DNA of 64,000 nt from Sutcliffiella halmapala. GTDB taxonomy: Bacteria; Bacillota; Bacilli; Bacillales; Bacillaceae_I. Shown piece after piece: positions 35,246 to 44,960 of the stretch. Both the position numbers and the translations under genes were made by a program. The notes under the pieces are model-generated. The model was not told the DNA's origin. It did no database searches and saw only the letters and a program-made list of their open reading frames with translations. The DNA is taken from positions 3,204,702 to 3,268,701 of the forward strand of contig NZ_KV917375.1 in NCBI RefSeq assembly GCF_002019665.1, given 5' to 3'. Position 1 is the first letter of the stretch; the number at the start of each line of letters is the position of its first letter.

Positions 35246-36455
35246 ATTCGACCCCTTCCTCATCATTTTTAGGGGGATGTATACCTGTTAACGAGATCAG
35301 TAAAGCAACTGCACACGAACCACCTAACACATAGAACATGATATTGTCCGATCCTTTTATTAATAATGCTACTATCGGTGGTCCAAGCGCTACGCCAATA
35401 AATCGCATGGAGCTATAAATAGAGGTAATAGTACCCCTTTCTTCTTTTTCGATTCCTTCTGTAATGAGTGCATCCAGACTAGGTAACGCAATCCCTATTC
35501 CAATTCCTCCAACAAAAAAGAGCCCAGTTGTAACCCAAATATTACTGAAAAAACTATTAGCTAAAACAGTTCCTCCTAGTAACCCCGTACTAATAACGAT
35601 CAGCCATTTCATCAGCACTTTATTCTTATCAATTTTTTTACCTGTTATATAAGAAGCTATACATAGAGAGGCTAATGGCACAGCCAAGAAAAATCCTTTC
35701 TTTATCCCCTCAATCTCATGTTTCTTCTCTAATAAATCAGACAGGTAAAATAAAACTCCAAACAAAACAAACATTAATATACAGCCAATAAAGAAGATAG
35801 CAAATAACCATTTACTATCCTTGCGGAAAATTGCTTTAATCGCTTGTAAAAACTCTTTAAATGGTAAGGGATTTTCTTTTTTCTTAGGCGATTTAACAAG
35901 AAAAATCATTAATATAATGGATATGATACAAAACACTGGAATGGCAAAGAAGGGTAAAAACCAAATAAAACCTGCTAATACAGCTCCTAAAATAGGACTT
36001 AAAACCTTACCTAAAGTATTGGATGTTTCAATAATCCCTAAATTCTTGCTCACTTCAGAATCACTATTGAACATATCACCCACTAGAGGCATAACGATGG
36101 GAGCAGCTCCTGCGGCACCTACTCCTTGTAAGGTTCGACCAATCAAGATAATCCAATAAGGATTGTCCATTTTCCAACCTGCCCAACCAGAAATAACTCC
36201 ACCAATCGCTGTAATTATTAAGCTTGGAATAATTACAGCCTTCCTACCTAATCTATCAGATAGATACCCTGCAATAGGTATTAAAATAATCGCTACAATA
36301 GAGTACACCGTAATAATCATACTGACTTGAAAAGAAGAGATCTTCAACTTCTTTTCAATTGTAGGCAAAACCGGAATTAACATCGAATTCCCCAAAGTCA
36401 TCACCAGAGGTATCGACGCCAAAGAAACAATTGCCCATCTTTTCTCATGCTCCAT
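35241..36455 (-). CDS. MFS transporter, drug-efflux type
   Basis: A 404-residue major facilitator with about 12 membrane segments. It has GYLSDRLGRKAVIIP (motif A), GRTLQGVGAAGAAPIVMPLVGD (motif B/C region) and LGKVLSPILGA, typical of DHA-type multidrug exporters. The start MEHEKRWAIV follows a weak GGTA site. It stands alone behind the terminator of the sugar operon. Substrate unknown. Confidence 0.78.
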   Translation of the reverse strand: MEHEKRWAIVSLASIPLVMTLGNSMLIPVLPTIEKKLKISSFQVSMIITVYSIVAIILIPIAGYLSDRLGRKAVIIPSLIITAIGGVISGWAGWKMDNPYWIILIGRTLQGVGAAGAAPIVMPLVGDMFNSDSEVSKNLGIIETSNTLGKVLSPILGAVLAGFIWFLPFFAIPVFCIISIILMIFLVKSPKKKENPLPFKEFLQAIKAIFRKDSKWLFAIFFIGCILMFVLFGVLFYLSDLLEKKHEIEGIKKGFFLAVPLASLCIASYITGKKIDKNKVLMKWLIVISTGLLGGTVLANSFFSNIWVTTGLFFVGGIGIGIALPSLDALITEGIEKEERGTITSIYSSMRFIGVALGPPIVALLIKGSDNIMFYVLGGSCAVALLISLTGIHPPKNDEEGVES

Positions 36456-36537
36456 CTACTGTACCTACCTTAAATTATTTCATCCCCCTTAATATGAATC
36501 CAAATGCCCAAAAATATTTATGCACAAATCCCGTTTT

Positions 36538-36615
36538 GGTGCCAGGCACCAGCAGGATTTTCCCAAACAATGTCGAAAAGCCAGACATTCCGCAAAGTGG
36601 AGTGCCTGGCTTTTC
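36538..36615 (-). repeat. GTGCCTGGC dispersed repeat, copy 3, with malG terminator
   Basis: It begins with the 13-bp palindrome GGTGCCAGGCACC (36538-36550). At 36575-36615 follows a hairpin GAAAAGCCAG...CTGGCTTTTC whose arms include the same core. On the minus strand the hairpin directly follows the permease gene and acts as a terminator. Confidence 0.75.
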
Positions 36616-36618
36616 TCT

Positions 36619-37446
36619 TTACTTCCCTCCAGTAAAGGAAATTCCTTTTATGAAGTAGCGATTGAAGAATCCATATATTAACAATACTGGAAGTGTAAAT
36701 ACCATGGAAGCTGCCATTATATAATTCCAATAGGAAATAAATTGTCCTTTAAATGTATTTAAACCTAACGGTAAGGTGAACATAGATGGATCAGACAGAA
36801 TAATTAAAGGGCGCATAAAATCGTTCCAGAAACCCATAAACACAAATATCGCTTGAGCTGCAAGTGCTGGTTTAGCTAAGGGCAAGACAATTTTGAAGAA
36901 AGTCCCAAAACGGCTTAATCCATCCATTTCTGCTGCCTCTTCCAACTCTTTCGGGAAGTTAATAAAGAACTGGCGCATCATGAATATAAAAGTGGCATTA
37001 ATCATAGCTGGTACTATCATACCTTGATACGAATTTAACCAGCCTAATTCACGAAGGATTAAATAATTAGGAATCATTGTTACTTGAGATGGAATCATTA
37101 GTACCGCTAGGATAATAATGAATAAGGTTTTTCTACCTGGAAAACTTATTCTTGCTAACGCATATCCTGCCATTGAATTAAACAGGATATTTAATGATGT
37201 TCCAATGATAGCAATGACTAAGCTATTAAACAGCCACCGGGGGAAAAGCTCTTGTTCCAAAAAGATTTGTTTATAATTGTCCAAAGTAAAATTCTTTGGA
37301 ATAAAATTTATTGCACCACTAACTATCTCTTCTAATGTTTTGAATGATGAAGATACCGCCCATAAAAAGGGAATGAGCGTGATGACTGCATAAAGCGTTA
37401 GTATTCCGTATAACAAAATTTTACCAAAACTACTTTTTTTCTTCAA
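36619..37446 (-). CDS. Carbohydrate ABC transporter permease (MalG type)
   Basis: Inner membrane subunit of a CUT1-type sugar importer, 275 residues with six membrane segments and the EAA loop EELEEAAEMDGLSRFGTFF. The TTG at 37446 is the likely start (AAGGGGG eight bases before). It follows the partner permease by 13 bases. Confidence 0.9.
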   Translation of the reverse strand: MKKKSSFGKILLYGILTLYAVITLIPFLWAVSSSFKTLEEIVSGAINFIPKNFTLDNYKQIFLEQELFPRWLFNSLVIAIIGTSLNILFNSMAGYALARISFPGRKTLFIIILAVLMIPSQVTMIPNYLILRELGWLNSYQGMIVPAMINATFIFMMRQFFINFPKELEEAAEMDGLSRFGTFFKIVLPLAKPALAAQAIFVFMGFWNDFMRPLIILSDPSMFTLPLGLNTFKGQFISYWNYIMAASMVFTLPVLLIYGFFNRYFIKGISFTGGK

Positions 37447-37459
37447 TTTCGCCGCCCCC

Positions 37460-38365
37460 TTAATATAGTGATTCTTCTTTAGAAAATTTGCGTTGTAACA
37501 ACGTTGCCACAAGAATAACAATTGAAAGCATCACTGCAATCGAAGCAGCATACCCCATTGTTCCTAGACTTTTAAAGGCATATTGATAAATTAATAATAC
37601 TACCGTCAAAGTAGAGTTATCTGGTCCACCAGATCCACCAGAGAAAATAAACGATTGATCAAATAATTGGAATGTCCCGATAAGTCCCATAATCACAACA
37701 AAAGATGTCACTGGGCGGAGATTGGGAACCGTAATATAGATAAATTTCTTAAATGCATTAGCGCCATCTAATTCAGCTGCTTCATAAAGGGAGTCCGGGA
37801 TACCCTGAAGAGCTGCTAAATAGATAACCATAAAAAATGGTGCGGTTGCCCAGATATTCATAATCATAATTGCGATTAATGCTACACTCGGATCACCCAT
37901 CCAATTATATGTAGGAAGTCCAATCATCGATAAGAGTTTATTAATCAATCCGTTTTGGTTGTACATCCACATAAATATTAAAGTTAATACTGCGGAAGAA
38001 GTTAATGTTGGTAAAAAATATACAATTCGGAAAAAACTTTGACCCTTTAAGCCTGTATTTAATGTTGCAGCCAATATTAGTGCAAGTAAAGTTTGAATTG
38101 GGACAACTATTATCACGTACTTAAACGTGTTCCATAGGGCACGTAATGCTCGCTGATCCTCTGCTATATTCGTAAAATTACTCAATCCGACAAAATCATA
38201 CGAGGTAGTACCTAAAAGCTGAACTTTATGAAAAGATAAGAAAAATGCATATAAAATTGGCCCAATAATGAATAATGCCAATACAAAAATTGTTGGTGCC
38301 ATAAAAGAATAACCTTGTGTTGCCTCACGTAATATCCTTTTTGAATAGGTTCTTTTTTTCTTCAT
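37460..38365 (-). CDS. Carbohydrate ABC transporter permease (MalF type)
   Basis: A 301-residue permease with six membrane segments and the EAA motif DSLYEAAELDGANAFKKF. ATG at 38365 follows AAAGGAG. Partner of the downstream permease and of the solute-binding lipoprotein upstream. No ATPase gene is in the operon; a shared MsmX-like ATPase elsewhere would be needed. Confidence 0.9.
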   Translation of the reverse strand: MKKKRTYSKRILREATQGYSFMAPTIFVLALFIIGPILYAFFLSFHKVQLLGTTSYDFVGLSNFTNIAEDQRALRALWNTFKYVIIVVPIQTLLALILAATLNTGLKGQSFFRIVYFLPTLTSSAVLTLIFMWMYNQNGLINKLLSMIGLPTYNWMGDPSVALIAIMIMNIWATAPFFMVIYLAALQGIPDSLYEAAELDGANAFKKFIYITVPNLRPVTSFVVIMGLIGTFQLFDQSFIFSGGSGGPDNSTLTVVLLIYQYAFKSLGTMGYAASIAVMLSIVILVATLLQRKFSKEESLY

Positions 38366-38484
38366 AATTTTCACTCCTTTTCTCTTCCAAGAGTTCGGGA
38401 TGATCTACCTATTTGAACTCTTTCTAAAGAAGAATCATTTTCTTCTTCACAAAGAGATAAATAGGTGATTTAAAGACTCTTGTT

Positions 38485-38512
38485 GTGCCTGGCGATTATA
38501 TAAACCAGGCAC
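38485..38512. repeat. GTGCCTGGC dispersed repeat, copy 4
   Basis: GTGCCTGG / CCAGGCAC with a 12-base loop, between the solute-binding protein gene and the first permease gene. It may trim or attenuate the operon mRNA so that the binding protein is made in excess. Confidence 0.7.
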
Positions 38513-38538
38513 CCCTTGGATCGAGTCAAAAAACTTAA

Positions 38539-39795
38539 TTATTCGCCAATTTCTCTATTTGCTTGTGCTTCTGCTTCTTTTAACGCTTCATCTAACGGTC
38601 TTTGCCCTAAGAATGCAGACACAAATTGATTATTGAAGTTGTTCATGATTGTCGGTAGGTTTACTCCATTTGACCAAACCGTTGCATAAGAGGCACCAGA
38701 AACTAGCGGCGCACGGTATTCATCTTTATCAAACCCTAGTTTTTCAGCTACAGATTTACGAGTTGGTAGCGCGAACCCTTTAGAAGTCCATATCTCCATG
38801 CCTTCATTTCCTGTTAAAAATTCAATTAATTTCCAAGAAGCTTCTTTCTTATCTGAGGCAGCATTCATTACATAAGATACCGTATAGGCCATTGTTGCCT
38901 TATCTCCGTTAACCGTCGGCAATTCAGCTGTGCCATACTCGACATTTGGAAAAGTATCTTCTAAGAATGGAATCGCCCAGTTCCCTTCAATAACCATCGC
39001 AGCCTTTTCCTGACCAAACATTTCCCCGCCCCAGTTAGCTCCTACATCTGAAGCTTGAGCTGCTGACTTGTCAATATTTCTTTGATCTACGATTGGTTGT
39101 AACGCTTCAATTACTTTTGCATCTCCAAAGTTCGCTTTCCCATTTTTAACCACTTCGCCACCAGTGGCTTCCGCGATATAGTACATACGTGCTAATTCTG
39201 GCGCAACACCTAGACCAACTACTCCATCCTTTGTTAACACTTTTGAAACTTCACGAAGCTCATCCCAAGTACTAGGAACTTCTACACCTGCTTCTTCAAA
39301 CAATTTTTTATTATAAAATAAGGCTAAAGTAGAATAATCTTTTGGAAAGCCATAGGTAACCCCATCTTTTTGGAAAGCTTCAAGTAATGGAGTTTCAAAA
39401 TCATCAACGTCAAATTCATCTGTCACATAGTCATCAAGTGGCTCTAAAACACCTGTTTCAATTAGTGCAGGTGCTTCAAACGCGTCCAAGTAAAAAACAT
39501 CAGGAGCTTCTCCACCAATTAAACGTGTTTTCATTACGTCCATATATTGATCTGAAATAACTTCGTGCTTTACCGAGATATTTGGATGCTTTTCTTCAAA
39601 CGCATCTAGAGCTTCTTTTAATAATCTCGTTTCAGAAGGATTTCCTCCCCAACCAGCAAGAGTGATTTCTACAGAATCTCCAGAGCTTCCTCCATCTGAC
39701 GAACCTTTGCTTCCTCCAGCACATCCAGACAAAATCCCACCAACAAGCATCGTTGTTACCCCTAATGTTGCCAACCATTTTTTCGTTCTCATCAT
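38539..39795 (-). CDS. Sugar ABC transporter substrate-binding lipoprotein
   Basis: A 418-residue extracellular solute-binding protein (family 1). Signal MRTKKWLATLGVTTMLVGGI with lipobox LSGC, then a Gly/Ser linker, and the family motif near the middle (QEKAAMVIEGNWAIPFLED). AAAGGGG precedes two adjacent ATGs. Given the adjacent debranching-type enzyme, an alpha-glucan oligosaccharide such as maltodextrin is a reasonable guess for the ligand. Confidence 0.9.
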   Translation of the reverse strand: MMRTKKWLATLGVTTMLVGGILSGCAGGSKGSSDGGSSGDSVEITLAGWGGNPSETRLLKEALDAFEEKHPNISVKHEVISDQYMDVMKTRLIGGEAPDVFYLDAFEAPALIETGVLEPLDDYVTDEFDVDDFETPLLEAFQKDGVTYGFPKDYSTLALFYNKKLFEEAGVEVPSTWDELREVSKVLTKDGVVGLGVAPELARMYYIAEATGGEVVKNGKANFGDAKVIEALQPIVDQRNIDKSAAQASDVGANWGGEMFGQEKAAMVIEGNWAIPFLEDTFPNVEYGTAELPTVNGDKATMAYTVSYVMNAASDKKEASWKLIEFLTGNEGMEIWTSKGFALPTRKSVAEKLGFDKDEYRAPLVSGASYATVWSNGVNLPTIMNNFNNQFVSAFLGQRPLDEALKEAEAQANREIGE

Positions 39796-39853
39796 TTAAT
39801 CCCCTTTTCCATGGAATATATTTTTTTATTAGAGAATAGCTCAACATTAAACT

Positions 39854-41956
39854 TTAATTTTGGACAACCTTACAACCAGTTGAATTTTCTAGTATTTCTA
39901 CAGTAACAATTTCATTAATGTTCTTACTTACTTTCAGAGAAAGATTTCCTTCTCCAATTCTCATTCCCTCAATTACTAGCTCATTCATAGAGCTTGGTAA
40001 CACAGGGTTTAACTGAATTTCTCCTTGTAATACATTTGGGAAGAGGCCTAATATTGTTTGTACAAAAACTAATGGAGTTCCTGCTGCCCATGCTTGAGGG
40101 GAACATGCTACAGGATACTTAACTGCTTTCCCAAGTGATTTATCATAACCACAGAATAATTCTGGTAAACGATCATATTCAAAATGTGCTGCAACTTCCA
40201 TTAAACCCTCAACAATAATATTAGCTTTTTCTTGTTGCTGAAGTTTGCTCATTCCAAGCAACACCATACTGTTATCATGTGGCCAGATACTTCCATCATG
40301 ATAACTCATAGGATTATAGCCAGCCTCACCTTTGCCCATCGTTCTCAAGCCATATCCAGTAAACATTTTAGGAGATAAAAGTGTATTGATAACAGCTTCC
40401 GCTTTGTTTTTATCCAACATTTCTGAAAATAATACATGCCCAGGATTCGAAGTGATAGTACCAACCTGTTTCTTATCACTATCTAGTGCAATAGCGTAAA
40501 ATTGTACATCTTCCATCCAAAATTCTTTGTCGAATTTTTCTTTTAACTTCTGACTCTGCTCACGTAACTGCGCAGCTTCCCCTTGTTTATCTAAGATGTC
40601 ATAAATAGCTGCTATTCCCATTTTTGCTTGGTAAACATAACCTTGAACCTCTGACAAAGCGATTGGAGTGGTAGCATATTCACCAGTACGATGCACTATT
40701 GAATCGCCCGAATCCTTCCAACCTTGATTCGCAATCCCTTTGCTGGATTCCTGATGATATTCAACAAATAAATCACCATCACGGTCTCCATATTGATCAA
40801 TCCAAGTTAATGCAGCATTAATATTCGATTGCAAGTCTTTTACTATTCCGAGATCACCTGTCCACTTCACGTACTCAGTAAGCAATACTAGAAATAGTGG
40901 TGTCGCATCGATAGTTCCATAATAAGGTGTAAAAGGAATTTGCTCAGTTGTCGCTAATTCTCCAAAACGTATTTCATGCATTATTTTACCCGGTTGCTCA
41001 TCTCTCCAAGGATCAACTTTTGTCCCTTGTTTACTTGCCATCGTATAGAGTGTTCCTTTCGCTACTTCCGGTTGAAAAGCAAGCATTTGTAAGGCAGCAA
41101 TTAAACTGTCTCTGCCAAACGGAACTCCAAACCAAGGTAAACCAGCTACTGGGAAAACCCCATGACCTAAATCCGTTAATAGTACCCTCAGATCGCCAAG
41201 ACCTCGATCGACAAGTCGCTGTAGTGGCTGATAATCTGTTTTTATCTTCGTAGTAGTAGATTCCCATTTTGTATAAGAATCTTTAAGTTTTTCAATCGCT
41301 ATGTCTGCTGGAATAATCTCTGTTACTTTCATTTCCCCATGCTGAGGCTCTATCATAAAGGTAACTGTTTGTTCCTCATCATGTTCTAAATGAAACGAAA
41401 AGCTGACCTCACCATTTTCATCAATATGCTGCGCTTCCTTATCCCATTTGATATACGTTCTACGAGCAAGTTCATCAGCTCCATCATAATGGAAAGTTAA
41501 ACTTTGGTTCTGAACACTTTGTCCAGTTCGACTGCCAATATCGCCATTTTGAAAGCCACGAACAATAAACATATCTGCAAAATCAACATCCATCTGAATA
41601 CTAAGATCGAATGATACTTCTTTCGGAAAATAGTTTTTTACGGTAATAGATTCATAGAGTACGTCATCATAGATAAATCGACTTCGTTTCATTTCAACCG
41701 ATTCTCTCCACAAAATCAACTTACCATCTTTTTCCATATGAGGGTTCGTCAATAATATCGTAGCCATATAATTTTCCGCTGCATCAGAATGTAAGAGAAT
41801 AGGATTTTCCCCGTTTATTTTTAAGTCAAGCTTACTTAAAAAACGTGTATCTTTTGAATATAACCCTAAGCCATAAGGATGGTTCTCTGGGATATTTCCG
41901 CTTGTGTCAGTTAATAGAAATAAATCATTTTCTTTGATAACGCGATATTCCATCAT
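39854..41956 (-). CDS. Amylo-alpha-1,6-glucosidase / glycogen debranching-type protein
   Basis: A 700-residue cytoplasmic protein. The N-terminal beta domain (about 1-230) is of the glycogen debranching N-terminal type, with YGLGLYSKDTRFLSKLDLKI. The C-terminal (alpha/alpha)6 barrel has GLPWFGVPFGRDSLIAALQM, YNPMSYHDGSIWPHDNSMVL and WAAGTPLVFVQTILGL. The start at 41956 follows GGGGAGG. The open frame to 42055 would include two operator sites, so it is rejected. It probably hydrolyses the sugar imported by the ABC system. Confidence 0.85.
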   Translation of the reverse strand: MMEYRVIKENDLFLLTDTSGNIPENHPYGLGLYSKDTRFLSKLDLKINGENPILLHSDAAENYMATILLTNPHMEKDGKLILWRESVEMKRSRFIYDDVLYESITVKNYFPKEVSFDLSIQMDVDFADMFIVRGFQNGDIGSRTGQSVQNQSLTFHYDGADELARRTYIKWDKEAQHIDENGEVSFSFHLEHDEEQTVTFMIEPQHGEMKVTEIIPADIAIEKLKDSYTKWESTTTKIKTDYQPLQRLVDRGLGDLRVLLTDLGHGVFPVAGLPWFGVPFGRDSLIAALQMLAFQPEVAKGTLYTMASKQGTKVDPWRDEQPGKIMHEIRFGELATTEQIPFTPYYGTIDATPLFLVLLTEYVKWTGDLGIVKDLQSNINAALTWIDQYGDRDGDLFVEYHQESSKGIANQGWKDSGDSIVHRTGEYATTPIALSEVQGYVYQAKMGIAAIYDILDKQGEAAQLREQSQKLKEKFDKEFWMEDVQFYAIALDSDKKQVGTITSNPGHVLFSEMLDKNKAEAVINTLLSPKMFTGYGLRTMGKGEAGYNPMSYHDGSIWPHDNSMVLLGMSKLQQQEKANIIVEGLMEVAAHFEYDRLPELFCGYDKSLGKAVKYPVACSPQAWAAGTPLVFVQTILGLFPNVLQGEIQLNPVLPSSMNELVIEGMRIGEGNLSLKVSKNINEIVTVEILENSTGCKVVQN

Positions 41957-41978
41957 AATTCCTCCCCAAATTCGTGTA

Positions 41979-41992
41979 CCAAAACGTTTTGG
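41979..41992. promoter_or_regulatory. LacI-type operator 1
   Basis: CCAAAACGTTTTGG, a perfect 14-bp palindrome with the central CG typical of LacI-family sites, 23 bases before the debranching gene start. Confidence 0.8.
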
Positions 41993-42019
41993 ATGAAAAT
42001 CAAAAAATTTTTCTTCTTC

Positions 42020-42033
42020 CCAAAACGTTTCGG
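42020..42033. promoter_or_regulatory. LacI-type operator 2
   Basis: CCAAAACGTTTCGG, one mismatch to the palindrome, centred 41 bases (about four helical turns) from operator 1. Confidence 0.8.
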
Positions 42034-42058
42034 ATTTTCTTGATGAAAAAACCACTTT

Positions 42059-43075
42059 CTACTTCGTGGCCTTTTTGGTTGACTCCCTAATAATGAGTTC
42101 TGTATCTATTATTTTCGCCTTCGACTCCAGTTGATTCTCTAACATATTAATGAGAAGCATCGCTGCTTCATAGCCTAGTCTATATTTGTCTTGGCGGATG
42201 GTAGATAAGGTGGGACTGACATAAGAAGCCAATAGGATATCATCGTACCCAATTATCGCAACGTCCTCTGGAACTCTTTTGCCTAATTTCCCAACCGCTT
42301 TCATAGCACCTAAAGCCATTAAATCGCTTGCACAAAATATAGCTGTAAGTTCTGGGTGTTCAGTCAATAATTCTAGAGCTGCAGCTTCTGCGAGGTGTTC
42401 TGCAAATTGTCCATTCTTAATCCATCCTGTTTTTAACCGGAGATTATTTTCTTCTAGTGCCTCCACGTAGCCTTGTAATCGTCTAGTGCTTACATCCGCT
42501 TTACTATGCCCATTAATCAAACCAATATTTTTATGGCCTTGTTCAATCAAATGAAGGACAGCTATTTTCGCCCCCCTTACATTATCTGTTGTCACATAGC
42601 CCACTGTATTTGATTCAATCGGTATATCAATTAGAACACATGGGATATCACTTTGTAATACTTCCTCCAAATACGGATCATCTGTTTTTATACCTTGTAT
42701 AATAACACCATCCACTCTTCTTTCTCTACATAGTTGAGTATAGGTCTTTTCCCTTTGTTTGGACGAGGTAGTACTAAATAGAACTAAATCGTACTCGGCA
42801 TCTGCAGAGGCTTGGTTTAAGCCACATAGGATTTCGAAGGTAAAATTGTCCTTTACACCTTCTCTATTCATATTAGACACAAGAAGACCTATCGTTTTGG
42901 ATTTCTTCATAACAAGACTCCTTGCTACGGTATTAGGACTGTAGTTCAATTCTTTTGCTACATCCAATATTCGTTGTCGTGTCTGTTTACTAACATCTGA
43001 GTAACCGTTTAGAGCACGGGATACAGTGGTGACAGACACGCCAGCAACTCTTGCTATATCTTTTATTGTTGTCAT
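42059..43075 (-). CDS. LacI family regulator of the sugar operon
   Basis: A 338-residue repressor. N-terminal helix-turn-helix and hinge (TTIKDIARVAGVSVTTVSRA, YSPNTVARSLV) are followed by a periplasmic-binding-protein-like effector domain (about 60-330), including TAIFCASDLMALGAMKAV. It is the first gene of the cluster. Sites with the same sequence lie upstream of it and of the debranching gene, so autoregulation plus operon control is likely, with a sugar as inducer. Confidence 0.9.
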   Translation of the reverse strand: MTTIKDIARVAGVSVTTVSRALNGYSDVSKQTRQRILDVAKELNYSPNTVARSLVMKKSKTIGLLVSNMNREGVKDNFTFEILCGLNQASADAEYDLVLFSTTSSKQREKTYTQLCRERRVDGVIIQGIKTDDPYLEEVLQSDIPCVLIDIPIESNTVGYVTTDNVRGAKIAVLHLIEQGHKNIGLINGHSKADVSTRRLQGYVEALEENNLRLKTGWIKNGQFAEHLAEAAALELLTEHPELTAIFCASDLMALGAMKAVGKLGKRVPEDVAIIGYDDILLASYVSPTLSTIRQDKYRLGYEAAMLLINMLENQLESKAKIIDTELIIRESTKKATK

Positions 43076-43084
43076 GACTTTCCT

Positions 43085-43098
43085 CCAAAACGTTTCGG
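43085..43098. promoter_or_regulatory. LacI-type operator 3
   Basis: CCAAAACGTTTCGG, identical to operator 2, ten bases upstream of the regulator start. Confidence 0.8.
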
Positions 43099-43129
43099 GT
43101 AATTTTCTTATTTGAAGGATACCACGTTT

Positions 43130-43144
43130 TTGAAAACGATTGCA
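43130..43144. promoter_or_regulatory. Putative cre site (CcpA)
   Basis: TTGAAAACGATTGCA matches the cre consensus WTGNAARCGNWWWCA at all but one position. It lies upstream of the LacI gene and implies catabolite repression of the operon. Confidence 0.6.
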
Positions 43145-43266
43145 ATACTTTTATTTAAAAAAACTATTTTCTTATCTGTTTCCGTATTTCAGCCATTTTT
43201 TCACTTTCATGAAAAGTGTGAATTATATATAGGAATAACTATCTATGCAGAGCTCCACATAAAAAA

Positions 43267-43294
43267 GAGACCTCTATTATAAAAATAGGGTCTC
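43267..43294 (-). terminator. ktrD terminator
   Basis: GAGACCCTATT pairs with AATAGAGGTCTC (one bulge) on the minus strand and is followed by T6, just after the ktrD stop. Confidence 0.85.
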
Positions 43295-43307
43295 GTTCCC
43301 GTAATCC

Positions 43308-44666
43308 CTACCCAATAATCACTCGCTCCACTGGATAATGATAATTCGGCGGTTTTTGTTTACTTTCTAATATGAATAGGAAGGTTAATAACCCAACACG
43401 ACCAATAAACATTAGACACATAATGATGACTTTTCCTATAGTTGACAAATCAGGGGTAATTCCCATTGAAAGGCCAGTAGTACCAAATGCAGAACAAACT
43501 TCAAAAAGGATTTGGATTAGACTAAATGGTTCTGTAAAACTTAATATAACTACTGCAAAACAACAAATAAGGATTGCTAATAGTAGTACAACTAACGACT
43601 TAATAATATCCTCTTCATGAATCTCTCTTCGAAACAATTTAATGTTTTTATGACCTCGAGCAAAATGAAAAAGAAATAGGATATTTAAAGCAAAGGTTGT
43701 TGTTCGGATCCCGCCACCTACAGAACTTGGAGAAGCACCGATAAACATTAAGCCACTCATAACTAGCAATGTTGGTAAAGTAAATTCGCTAACATCCATT
43801 GTTGAAAAACCACCACTTCTCGTCGTAACAGATTGAAACAACGCATAGAAGAATGATTCATGCCATGTCATTCCCTTAAAAAAATGAGAAAACTCTAATA
43901 GGACAATTGCAACTGTTCCAAACGTTATTAAAAAGGCAAAAGTAATAGTCGTTATTTTGGTAAATAAGGAGAAGCGGAAACGTCCACCCTTATTCATAAT
44001 AAACTCTTTTACCTCTACCAAGACGGGAAATCCAATAGCACCAGTAATAATTAATATCATTGTAATAAATTGCACAAAATAATCTTTAGCAAAAGGTGCT
44101 AATGACTCACCAGTAATATCAAAGCCACCGTTTGTAGTTGCACTAACTGAAGCAAAGAACCCATGTAAATAAGCTTCTTGCCAAGTTTGGTAAAACGATA
44201 AGTAATAAGTTCCTAAAATTAATGCTCCTAATAGCTCGATTGTTAAAATCAGAACAAGAATTTGCTTAATTAGCTTTACAATTCCAGACAGACTTGACTG
44301 GTTTTGGTCAAGCATCATTAGCCTTCTTTCACGGAGTCCTATCTTCCTTCCCAATAAAAGCCAGATAAATGTACCTACTGCCATTACACCAACCCCACCA
44401 AATTGGAGAACAAAAGCAAGAAGCAAAACACCAGGTACTGTAAAGGTATCTACTGTATTCACAACCGATAGTCCGGTAACACTTACAGCACTTACAGCAG
44501 TAAATAGAGCATTAATAAAGGTCCAATCGGCACCATCGAATCGTGCAATAGGTAAGCTTAATAAGATTAAAGCCACTACAACTGCAAGGAGATAAAAACT
44601 TACAATTAGTTGGGCTGGTGTTAAATGATGTACTTTCTTACTAAAAGTATTTTTAAATTTTATCAT
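43308..44666 (-). CDS. ktrD: Potassium uptake channel subunit, KtrB/KtrD family
   Basis: A 452-residue SKT-family potassium channel subunit with four pseudo-repeats. The filter loops are TAVSAVSVTGLS, SVSATTNGGFD, QSVTTRSGGFS and CSAFGTTGLSMG, each with the selectivity glycine. It works with a cytosolic KtrA/C gating ring, which is not encoded nearby. An orphan KtrB-type gene beside sspD and sigI matches B. subtilis ktrD. The start at 44666 follows AAAGGGAC; the open frame extends 35 codons upstream as a hydrophobic stretch, without a site. Confidence 0.85.
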   Translation of the reverse strand: MIKFKNTFSKKVHHLTPAQLIVSFYLLAVVVALILLSLPIARFDGADWTFINALFTAVSAVSVTGLSVVNTVDTFTVPGVLLLAFVLQFGGVGVMAVGTFIWLLLGRKIGLRERRLMMLDQNQSSLSGIVKLIKQILVLILTIELLGALILGTYYLSFYQTWQEAYLHGFFASVSATTNGGFDITGESLAPFAKDYFVQFITMILIITGAIGFPVLVEVKEFIMNKGGRFRFSLFTKITTITFAFLITFGTVAIVLLEFSHFFKGMTWHESFFYALFQSVTTRSGGFSTMDVSEFTLPTLLVMSGLMFIGASPSSVGGGIRTTTFALNILFLFHFARGHKNIKLFRREIHEEDIIKSLVVLLLAILICCFAVVILSFTEPFSLIQILFEVCSAFGTTGLSMGITPDLSTIGKVIIMCLMFIGRVGLLTFLFILESKQKPPNYHYPVERVIIG

Positions 44667-44882
44667 AGTGTCCCTTTCAAAATGAAATGCATAAACGCCA
44701 CGTTCAACACCTACACACATAAAAAATACCATTACCACTAGCAAAGTAAAATAATAACTTGGCTTCAGCAAGTCCGTTCGTACTCTTATAAAACTAAATT
44801 ATAATGTCATACATTAATGAATTTCCACATACAAAACTTACCTTACCCACACTTTATTTCATTAATTGGCTATTACTTACTA

Positions 44883-44911
44883 GTATTGATCATTCGTATT
44901 TCCTCATACTA
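44883..44911 (+). promoter_or_regulatory. Putative sigma-G promoter of sspD
   Basis: GTATT (44883-44887), 17 bases, CATACTA (44905-44911). The -10 is a perfect match to the forespore sigma-G consensus CATNHTA and the -35 matches 4 of 5. It is 50 bases before the SASP gene. Confidence 0.65.
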
Positions 44912-44960
44912 ACTATACAACTTTTAAAACAAAAGTTGTATACAAAAAGGAGTGATTAAG

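Noticed and set aside
41957-42055. Extension of the debranching-enzyme frame to 42055
   Set aside because: It contains two LacI operators, and GGGGAGG marks the start at 41956.
44667-44771. 35-codon hydrophobic extension of KtrD, and a possible cyclic di-AMP riboswitch upstream
   Set aside because: No ribosome binding site for the longer form and no ydaO-type core motif; the region instead carries the sspD promoter on the other strand.
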